Shown piece after piece: positions 57,900 to 64,000 of a stretch of 64,000 nucleotides of DNA. This DNA is from Kistimonas sp964291505 (lineage in GTDB: Bacteria; Pseudomonadota; Gammaproteobacteria; Pseudomonadales; Endozoicomonadaceae): positions 1,612,001 through 1,676,000 of the forward strand of contig OZ220199.1 of the NCBI GenBank assembly GCA_964291505.2. The letters run 5' to 3'. The first letter of the stretch is position 1; each line of letters starts with the position of its first letter. The position numbers and the translations under genes are program-made. The notes beneath the pieces were generated by a model. It ran no database searches and had not been told where the DNA came from. It saw nothing but the letters and a program-made list of their open reading frames with translations.

Positions 57900-58574
57900 A
57901 TGGCTGTTTACACTGACGATGAACAACTGGCGCTTTGGGAATCCCGTTTTGTGGATTACCTGCGCCATCATGAAACCGATGACCACTCCCACGATCTCTC
58001 CCATTTTCAGCGGGTTTGGAAAACTGCCCAGCTGATCATGGCGGAGGATGAACGCCCGATTGATTGTCTGGTCGTTCTGGCGGCCTGTTATTTTCACGAT
58101 ATTGTTTCCCTGCCCAAGGACCATCCTCAGCGCTCCGAATCTTCCAGGCTGGCTGCGATCAGAACCTCTGAAATACTTCAGGAATTGGCCTTTCCTGAGT
58201 CATTGATTCCAGCAGTCGCTCATGCGGTGGAAGCGCACAGCTTTTCGGCCAACATTCCAACGGAAACGCCGGAAGCTGAAGTGGTTCAGGATGCTGACCG
58301 GATGGAGTCACTGGGTGCCATCGGTCTGGCGAGGGTGTTTTATACGTCTGGTAAGCTCGGTCGTCATATCTTTAACCCGGAAGATCCCTGGGCTAATAAT
58401 CGCGAACTGGATGACCGTAACTTTGGTATTGATCACTTTCCTCTGAAGCTACTGCGGCTGGCAGACACCATGAAAACAGAAGCTGGCCGGAAACTGGCAA
58501 GGCATAATACCGAGTATCTCAATCAGTTTCTGCAGAAGCTGGCGAGGGAGCTGGAAGGCGATTATTCCTGCTAA
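57900..58574 (+). CDS. HD-domain phosphohydrolase (YedJ-like)
   Basis: A 224-residue metal-dependent phosphohydrolase. HD-superfamily residues: HDLSHFQRVWKTAQLI, CYFHDIVSLPKDHP (the HD pair), VAHAVEAHSFSA and VVQDADRMESLGAIGLARVFY. Substrate unknown; the family includes nucleotidases and pyrophosphatases. It is 42 bases downstream of the DUF962 gene. Confidence 0.9.
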   Translation: MAVYTDDEQLALWESRFVDYLRHHETDDHSHDLSHFQRVWKTAQLIMAEDERPIDCLVVLAACYFHDIVSLPKDHPQRSESSRLAAIRTSEILQELAFPESLIPAVAHAVEAHSFSANIPTETPEAEVVQDADRMESLGAIGLARVFYTSGKLGRHIFNPEDPWANNRELDDRNFGIDHFPLKLLRLADTMKTEAGRKLARHNTEYLNQFLQKLARELEGDYSC

Positions 58575-58586
58575 CGCGTACTGACT

Positions 58587-59009
58587 TCAGTTAATCACTT
58601 TGCCCTGGCGACGTTCCTCCGGATGGCGAAACCAGCCCATGCCGGCCTTCAGTGGATGAAAGCCAAATTGCTGGTAAAACGGCATCTGCCCGGGTGAGGT
58701 GAACAGGATGATGTTATCCACATCCAGCTGTTCCATCAGATTGCTGACGATGCGTTGGCCATAACCCTGACGCTGATGGTCAGGTCTGACAGCAATATCA
58801 CAGAGTACTGCCTGATAAATGCCATCTGAAATGGCGCGTCCCAGGGCAACAAGCTGGTTATCTTGAAAGATCACGCAGGTGGCGAGACTGTGCTGGAAAG
58901 CCTGCTCCAGCAAGTCTGGCGACCGTTCGCCCATACGGACACGGTGGTAGATTTCTGCGGCCTGACACCAATCGATATCATTGCAATCGGTCTTGATGAC
59001 CAGAGACAT
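58587..59009 (-). CDS. GNAT-family N-acetyltransferase
   Basis: A 140-residue GNAT enzyme with the acetyl-CoA loop DIAVRPDHQRQGYGQRIVSNLMEQL (R-Q-G-Y-G) and C-terminal FYQQFGFHPLKAGMGWF. Similar to the small GNAT proteins related to YjcF or aralkylamine-type acetyltransferases. Acceptor unknown. Confidence 0.88.
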   Translation of the reverse strand: MSLVIKTDCNDIDWCQAAEIYHRVRMGERSPDLLEQAFQHSLATCVIFQDNQLVALGRAISDGIYQAVLCDIAVRPDHQRQGYGQRIVSNLMEQLDVDNIILFTSPGQMPFYQQFGFHPLKAGMGWFRHPEERRQGKVIN

Positions 59010-59090
59010 GGGCTGTACTTCCTGATGACACCAGCACTGCCGACAGTATAGGTGGCTGGCACGGGCGTATCGGGTTGTATTCGTTATCCG

Positions 59091-60050
59091 CTATTGTGGT
59101 TTGGCCAGAGCCTCGCCCATCCGGATTTGACTGCCAGGTTGGTGCTGTTCGAGCCAGCTGACCACCGGCCAGGAGAAAAGAACAATCACCGTAGAGCCAA
59201 GCTTGAAACGGCCCATTTCATCACCCCGGTTCAGCGTGATAGAAGTATCGTCGTAAAATGACCAGGTGACCTCGCGCGAGTCCGGTTTAACCTCTCCAGC
59301 CCATACCGTCTCCATACTGCCAACCACCATGGCGCCAACCATGATCACGGCCATTGGGCCATATTCAGTATCGAAGATACTGATGACCCGTTCATTCCTG
59401 GCATAGAGGTTTTCAACGCTATCAGCGGTTTCCTGATTGACGGAATAGAGGTCTCCCGGAACATAAGCCATTTTCCTGAGAGTACCGGTTATTGGCATAT
59501 GAACCCGGTGATAATCTCCTGGAGAAAGGTAAATGGTGCTGAACAGGCCATTGTCGAAAGTGTCGGCCAAGGCATCATTGCCAGCCAACAGGGCCTTCAG
59601 GCTGTAATCATGTTTTTTAGCCTGGATGATGCGGTCATTCTCAATCCAGCCAATCTGGCTGACGGTGCCGTCAACAGGGCTGCTAACCAGGGATGGATCT
59701 TCAGGCTGGGGGCGGGCGCCATCCTTCAGTGCCCGGGTAAAGAAGTCATTGAAGTTGAGGTAATCTTCCGGGTTTTGTAATGCGGCCTCACTCATATCGA
59801 TATTATTTTTTTTAATGAAGTCACGAATGAGCCAGTTCTTGAGCCAGGGCCACTGCTTTTCTGCCAGAGAATAAGCAATATCATTAATCAGGTGATGAGG
59901 AAGGATTTCCTGAAGCCCAGGTGACAGACGATAAGAGGGGTTTGTCAGGGAAAGTTCTGCCTCTTTTTCTGTGGTATCTGCCCAAATTGACTGACAGCCC
60001 AGAAGGAGCATTATCATCAAGGTGCGCGTAAGCCATTGAATGCCGGGCAT
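59091..60050 (-). CDS. phosphatidylserine decarboxylase-like protein with export signal
   Basis: A 319-residue paralogue of the adjacent psd. It keeps the autocleavage motif FKLGSTVIVLF (Ser286 to become the pyruvoyl group), SSPVDGTVSQIGWI and YLSPGDYHRVHMPITG, so it may be active. Unlike Psd it begins with a signal sequence MPGIQWLTRTLMIMLLLGCQSIWA, which could be a type I signal or a lipobox (LLLGC, Cys19). It would therefore act in the periplasm or at the outer membrane. Periplasmic PS decarboxylation is not a known standard step, so its substrate is open. Confidence 0.88.
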   Translation of the reverse strand: MPGIQWLTRTLMIMLLLGCQSIWADTTEKEAELSLTNPSYRLSPGLQEILPHHLINDIAYSLAEKQWPWLKNWLIRDFIKKNNIDMSEAALQNPEDYLNFNDFFTRALKDGARPQPEDPSLVSSPVDGTVSQIGWIENDRIIQAKKHDYSLKALLAGNDALADTFDNGLFSTIYLSPGDYHRVHMPITGTLRKMAYVPGDLYSVNQETADSVENLYARNERVISIFDTEYGPMAVIMVGAMVVGSMETVWAGEVKPDSREVTWSFYDDTSITLNRGDEMGRFKLGSTVIVLFSWPVVSWLEQHQPGSQIRMGEALAKPQ

Positions 60051-60175
60051 AGAGAACCATTCCTGTCTGGTGAGTCGTGATAATTTAGACCCGTAAAATC
60101 AGGAAAAGTTAGCTTAGGCGTAAGATTGGAGGGGATGAGTGGCGGACAGATAATGTACCTGTTCCGCCAGCAGAC

Positions 60176-61078
60176 TTAACAGAAATTACCGATGGCTTGG
60201 CCCATGCGGACGGTATCGCCGGCTTTCATGTCATCCAGCCAGTTCATCTGGTCCTTACCGAACAGAACAATAGCCGTAGAGCCCAGCTTGAACCGGCCCA
60301 TCTCATCACCTCGGTTGAGGTGGATAGCCTGCCGACCGGCTTCGGTATAGTCGAAGGCTTTCAGAATTCTGCGTGGTGGCGTCACTACACCGGACCAGAC
60401 CGTTTCAATACTGGCGACAATCATGGCACCGACCAGGATCACGGCCATAGGTCCCTTGTCGGTATCAAAGATGCAAACCACTCGCTCATTCCGGGCAAAT
60501 AGCCGGGGCAAGTTTTCCGTTGTGGCCTGGTTAACGGAGAACAGACGGCCAGGCACATGAATCATGCGACGCAATGTGCCACCTGCTGGCATGTGTACCC
60601 GATGATAATCCTTGGGTGACAGGTATACCGTGGCAAACTTGCCTTCCGTGAATTCTGTGGCCAGTGCGCTGTCACCACCGAGTAGTTCGGTCAGGCTGAA
60701 ATCGTGACCTTTGGCCTGGTACAGGCGGCCATAACGAATATCGCCCAGCTGGCTGATGGCACCGTCAGCGGGAGAAATCACCGCATGACTGTCGGCCGGC
60801 ATGGGACGGGCATCATGTTTGAGCGGCCGGGTAAAGAAATCGTTGAAATGGGCGTAAGCCTTGGGGTTTTCCTCCAGCGCTTCACTCATGTCGACGCCAT
60901 ACTGGCGGATGAACCACTGGGTAAACGCGTTTTTGAACCAGGGGATCTGGCACTCGGCCAGGCAGTGAGTTGCGCGGGAGATCAGGTGATGAGGCAGGAT
61001 GGTCTGAACCGCCGCAAACAGGCGGTCGGGCAATGGGCTGTTGGTACTACTGTTATCTGTCACGGCGGTCTCTGTCAT
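60176..61078 (-). CDS. psd: phosphatidylserine decarboxylase proenzyme
   Basis: A 300-residue enzyme converting phosphatidylserine to phosphatidylethanolamine. Catalytic features: ISPADGAISQLGDIRYG, YLSPKDYHRVHMPAGG, and the self-cleavage site FKLGSTAIVLF (Gly266-Ser267), which creates the pyruvoyl cofactor. No signal peptide; peripheral inner-membrane location as in E. coli. It lies downstream of the rhodanese gene on the same strand, as in pseudomonads. Confidence 0.96.
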   Translation of the reverse strand: MTETAVTDNSSTNSPLPDRLFAAVQTILPHHLISRATHCLAECQIPWFKNAFTQWFIRQYGVDMSEALEENPKAYAHFNDFFTRPLKHDARPMPADSHAVISPADGAISQLGDIRYGRLYQAKGHDFSLTELLGGDSALATEFTEGKFATVYLSPKDYHRVHMPAGGTLRRMIHVPGRLFSVNQATTENLPRLFARNERVVCIFDTDKGPMAVILVGAMIVASIETVWSGVVTPPRRILKAFDYTEAGRQAIHLNRGDEMGRFKLGSTAIVLFGKDQMNWLDDMKAGDTVRMGQAIGNFC

Positions 61079-61135
61079 CCTAGGGCCTTGTCGGCGTGGT
61101 TACTTATGCTTGCAGCGGCTCGTGGCGATTGTACT

Positions 61136-61966
61136 TCAAGCGGTTTCGATCGGGGTATCCGTTCTGTTACCCCATTCCGACCAGGAGCCGTCATACGCCT
61201 TGATGGATGGGTACCTCAGCAATCGGGCTACCAGGTAAGTCAGTCCTGACCGGTGATGGCTCTGGCAATGGGTGATGACCTGTTTGTCAGGACTGATACC
61301 CAGTTGGGTCAGGATTTCAGGCAAATCCGTTCTGAGTCGGAAACTGCGTCCGGGATCCATGGCCTGAGTCCATTCAAAATTGATTGCCCCGGGTATGTGA
61401 CCGCCTCGCATGGAAAAGGTTCGTTCGCCACTGTATTCCGCCGCTGAACGGGCATCCCAGATGACGGTGTCGTCGTTATCCAGAGCTGTCATGATTTGCT
61501 CGGCGTGAATTCTGGGACTTTCATCAATACTCAGGCTGACGGTGGTTGGCGTCGGAACTGCCGGTGTGGCCTGTAGCGGGAAACGCTCCTCCAACCAAGC
61601 GCGCATGCCGCCGTTAAGGTAGGACCATCGCTTATGGCCGATCAGGTCCAGAGTCCAGATAAACCGGCCGGCCCAGCCTCCGCCTTCATCATCGTAAACA
61701 ACGATGTGCTGGTCTGGGTGGTAACCAATGCGTCCGAACAGGGCTTCAAGCTGGCTCAGTGCCGGCAGTTTGCCGGTCGCGGGAGGCTGACCTGATACCA
61801 GTTCGCCGGGCTGCACGTGGATGGCGCCGGGCACATGCATCTTCTGGTATAGGGCCGGATTACAGAGATCAACAATCAGTAAGTCCTCGGAGTCCAGCAG
61901 AGGCTGAAGATTTTCCGGTTCCACCAGGGGCGGCAGGAGAGGCTGGCTGCTCATTATAGTTGTCAT
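61136..61966 (-). CDS. thiosulfate sulfurtransferase (RhdA-like rhodanese)
   Basis: A 276-residue protein of two rhodanese domains. The active-site loop is CQSHHRS (Cys234), close to the Azotobacter RhdA loop CQTHHRS and unlike the mercaptopyruvate-type loop. First-domain features include HVPGAIHVQ and VYDDEGGGWAGR; second-domain features include IWDARSAAEYSGE and GHIPGAINFEW. It transfers sulfane sulfur from thiosulfate to an acceptor. Probably in one operon with psd. Confidence 0.93.
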   Translation of the reverse strand: MTTIMSSQPLLPPLVEPENLQPLLDSEDLLIVDLCNPALYQKMHVPGAIHVQPGELVSGQPPATGKLPALSQLEALFGRIGYHPDQHIVVYDDEGGGWAGRFIWTLDLIGHKRWSYLNGGMRAWLEERFPLQATPAVPTPTTVSLSIDESPRIHAEQIMTALDNDDTVIWDARSAAEYSGERTFSMRGGHIPGAINFEWTQAMDPGRSFRLRTDLPEILTQLGISPDKQVITHCQSHHRSGLTYLVARLLRYPSIKAYDGSWSEWGNRTDTPIETA

Positions 61967-62177
61967 TTCCGGGGATTTGGTCGGCCTGTGATTGTACTGC
62001 AGCCATGGTCTACTGCAAATATCACGGGTTGCGCTAAGAAAGGGATGGACTATTTTTCAGGGCGAACTCACGCAGTGAGGGAACGGGAACACTGACCGAT
62101 CCTGATGGTCAGACATTCTGATGGATGATGAAACAGGTTCCACTACCGGGAACCTGAATAACAGCAGGTACCCAGCC

Positions 62178-63350
62178 ATGATCAGTAGACCCGTTATCAG
62201 ACAGTTTTTAATGTGCGTATGGCTGGTTTTTCTGCCAGTGGGTGCGCAGGCTGCAGATTACCTGTTTGCTTTTTTGGGGAGTAACGCACGGGGCGATCTA
62301 TGGCTGGTCGATAGGGCGACAGGGCAGGTATTGCTGACTGAAACCGCCGATTCAAAGACGGTGGCAGATTACACCGGTCATTACGGCAATATTGCTTTTC
62401 ACCATTTCGCGGATACCGATCAACATGCCGGCTGGTTGGCAGATCACCTGATACGCAAGGTGTTACCGGAACTCCAGCGACTCGAGCAGTCCGGCCAGTT
62501 GAAGGTGACATCGCTTTCGTTTTTGTATGCCCTTGCGGGACTGAATGCTGTGGATGGAAAGGCATCGGGCTATGACCCGGTGGCCGGAAGGCAGGCACTG
62601 CACCAGTTCGAACACATCGTGGATGCGGCATTTCAAAGTGATGGTCGCACCATCGCTGCGATGCATGGCGTTAGTGACAGTAAACTGATATTGCAGGCTA
62701 TGGAGGTGGTGCGGGAAACGTCCGCCGGGCCTGCGGCTGATCTGGTGGTTTATGCCGATACCTATTCCATCGGTTTCTACCGGCATGATGGCAATATAAA
62801 GGTTAAGGAAAGCTTTGCTGATGATCCCGCCAGAACCCCGGCGGGTGGTTTTTTTCAGTTAGGCAAAAATGGTAGTCAGACGTTATTCAGTGAACAGGGC
62901 GCAGAGCATCTGACAGAATCGGTCCGACAGTTCTGGGACAAGCAGGGTCGCCATTATACGGATGCTGAGCTTCGGCTGCGCTATCAGGATACCAACCGGA
63001 ATGAGCTCGGTGGTGTACTTGCAGAGATGGGAACGAATCCTGTTCTCTGGCAGTTGAATGAGGGTGATGTATCGACCTTGAAGCAACTGGTGTTTGAAAC
63101 CGCACAGGATATTGGCAAGATGCTGTCTGAGCTAACCCCTGCATCAACGGCAGGTCAGAAACAGCCGGTCGCTATTATTGGTTTCTACGCTGATATTCTG
63201 AATGCCTCCCCCTCTTTTTATCAGGCGCTACGCAGCGGTTTAACGTATCGCTATGAGCCGCGATTGATTCATGGCGGAGAGTTAAGCTGGGCGCTGGCGG
63301 GAGCTGCTGTTCAGCTATTCAACGCGGTAGACGCGGTTCGTTATCCCTGA
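62178..63350 (+). CDS. exported protein of unknown function
   Basis: The start at 62178 (MISRPVIRQFLMCVWLVFLPVGAQA) gives a clear signal peptide; the in-frame start at 62121 would mask it. The mature protein of about 365 residues begins DYLFAFLGSNARGDLWLVDRATGQVLL, which loosely recalls the first strand of actin-like or exopolyphosphatase-type folds, but no other motif of those families is certain. The pattern AIIGFYADILNASPSFYQALR near the end is unassigned. No homologue is recognised. It lies between rhdA and rsgA. Confidence 0.75.
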   Translation: MISRPVIRQFLMCVWLVFLPVGAQAADYLFAFLGSNARGDLWLVDRATGQVLLTETADSKTVADYTGHYGNIAFHHFADTDQHAGWLADHLIRKVLPELQRLEQSGQLKVTSLSFLYALAGLNAVDGKASGYDPVAGRQALHQFEHIVDAAFQSDGRTIAAMHGVSDSKLILQAMEVVRETSAGPAADLVVYADTYSIGFYRHDGNIKVKESFADDPARTPAGGFFQLGKNGSQTLFSEQGAEHLTESVRQFWDKQGRHYTDAELRLRYQDTNRNELGGVLAEMGTNPVLWQLNEGDVSTLKQLVFETAQDIGKMLSELTPASTAGQKQPVAIIGFYADILNASPSFYQALRSGLTYRYEPRLIHGGELSWALAGAAVQLFNAVDAVRYP

Positions 63351-63389
63351 CTGCCTATACTTCTCCATGGTAATCAGGGGAATTAAGCA

Positions 63390-63767
63390 ATGGACACCAC
63401 GCAACAACACGCCGCGATATTAGCGGCAGTCAAAGCGGCCAGCACTGAATGGTTGGCTGCTTTTAACCGCGCAGATGCGGCAGGTTGTGCCGCACAGTAT
63501 GAACCGTCGGCGATCATGCATGCTCGTCCTTTTGGCACCTATACCGGAACGACGGATATTGAGGGGTTCTGGCAGAAGCTGATAGATGACGGATTTACCG
63601 ATGTGGCCTACAACAATACGCAGATTGATGTGTTGGATGATCAGAGTGCTGTACTCTCAGCGGAGTGGACAATGAACAAGGCCCATGGGGTTATTCACAG
63701 GGAACTGTGGGTGCTGCAGGCAGATGGCACTGCTAAGCTTCGGGAGGATGAGTTTGAGGCTCAGTAA
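63390..63767 (+). CDS. NTF2-like (SnoaL/DUF4440) protein
   Basis: A 125-residue cone-fold protein: WLAAFNRADAAGCAAQYEPSAIMHARPFGTYTGTTDIEGFWQKLI, the N-terminal pattern of the DUF4440/SnoaL-like group. It may bind a small hydrophobic ligand or be a detoxifying enzyme; no catalytic set can be named. GGGG lies upstream of the ATG. Confidence 0.85.
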   Translation: MDTTQQHAAILAAVKAASTEWLAAFNRADAAGCAAQYEPSAIMHARPFGTYTGTTDIEGFWQKLIDDGFTDVAYNNTQIDVLDDQSAVLSAEWTMNKAHGVIHRELWVLQADGTAKLREDEFEAQ

Positions 63768-63773
63768 TATCCT

Positions 63774-63832
63774 GTTATGAAAAAATGGGCAGCCAGTTCA
63801 GGCATATTCCGTCTCACTGCCCTTTTCATAAC
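63774..63832. terminator. bidirectional terminator between NTF2-like gene and rsgA
   Basis: GTTATGAAAA...GGGCAG pairs with CTGCCC...TTTTCATAAC around a loop of about 24 bases, so both strands present a GC stem with a T run. Confidence 0.8.
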
Positions 63833-63843
63833 ATGCAATCCGC

Positions 63844-64000
63844 TTAGTTATCTTCTTCGAGTGATCTGACAATATGGCGCCATGACGCCATACGTTGTGG
63901 TGTGATATGCCCTTCTTCTAAAGCTGCATGAATCGCGCAGCCGGGCTCCTGCTCATGGCGGCAATCCCGAAACTTGCAATGGCCAATGAATGGGTGGAAT
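63844..64000 (-). CDS. rsgA: ribosome small-subunit GTPase RsgA, C-terminal part
   Basis: The minus strand from the window edge to TAA at 63844-63846 reads IGHCKFRDCRHEQEPGCAI, the C-terminal zinc-binding motif of RsgA (YjeQ), followed by the terminal helices (AALEEGHITPQRMASWRHIV). RsgA matures the 30S subunit. The rest lies beyond 64000. Confidence 0.93.
   Translation of the reverse strand, partial: FHPFIGHCKFRDCRHEQEPGCAIHAALEEGHITPQRMASWRHIVRSLEEDN

Overview
The window is chromosomal DNA of a gammaproteobacterium. The 16S rRNA genes, the neighbourhood of housekeeping genes (uvrD, murI, cdd, a ubiF-like gene, psd, rhdA-like, rsgA) and the eukaryote-like accessory proteins fit an animal-associated member of the Oceanospirillales, most likely Endozoicomonadaceae. 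This placement is from memory of family traits, not from a database search.

Layout. 1-9.5 kb: a disrupted hexR-type regulator at the left edge, an exported gamma-glutamylcyclotransferase-like protein, a large membrane c-di-GMP protein, uvrD, an orphan TRAP-type binding protein and a prolyl-tRNA editing protein. 9.5-14.8 kb: an accessory stretch with a small DUF397 protein (a mainly actinobacterial family), a GNAT acetyltransferase, a 378-residue protein ending in what looks like a complete eukaryotic bZIP domain, and two secreted purple-acid-phosphatase paralogues. 14.9-20.5 kb: murI, a DksA-like protein, cdd, a ubiF-like monooxygenase, a META/YbaY lipoprotein and a cytochrome c with a frameshifted tail.

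20.6-35.2 kb: an integrative island in the 3' end of tRNA-Gly(CCC). It is bounded by 44-bp direct repeats and carries a P4-type integrase, AlpA- and RepA-like genes, a type I restriction-modification operon (hsdM-hsdS-hsdR) coupled to a YgjP-type metallopeptidase, and two putative effector-like proteins (papain-like; possibly HopA1-like).

35.3-37.1 kb: a frameshifted lysO and a BtuF-like binding protein. 37.1-54.7 kb: three complete rRNA operons in direct tandem. They are separated only by promoters and a 7-bp minisatellite. Only the first operon has spacer tRNAs (Ile, Ala), and the last carries a second, divergent 5S gene. 54.8-64 kb: a nitrate/sulfonate/taurine/NMT1-type ABC transporter, DUF962 and HD-domain proteins, a GNAT protein, two phosphatidylserine decarboxylase paralogues (one with an export signal), a rhodanese, an unknown exported protein, an NTF2-like protein and the 3' end of rsgA.

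The most unusual item is the bZIP protein at 11220-12356. It has the invariant Asn and Arg of the basic region, the exact ten-residue step to the first zipper leucine, and a Ser/Thr/Pro-rich N-terminus, all consistent with a host-directed nuclear effector. Three genes (hexR, the cytochrome c gene and lysO) carry single-base frameshifts, which means either recent gene decay or residual assembly errors.
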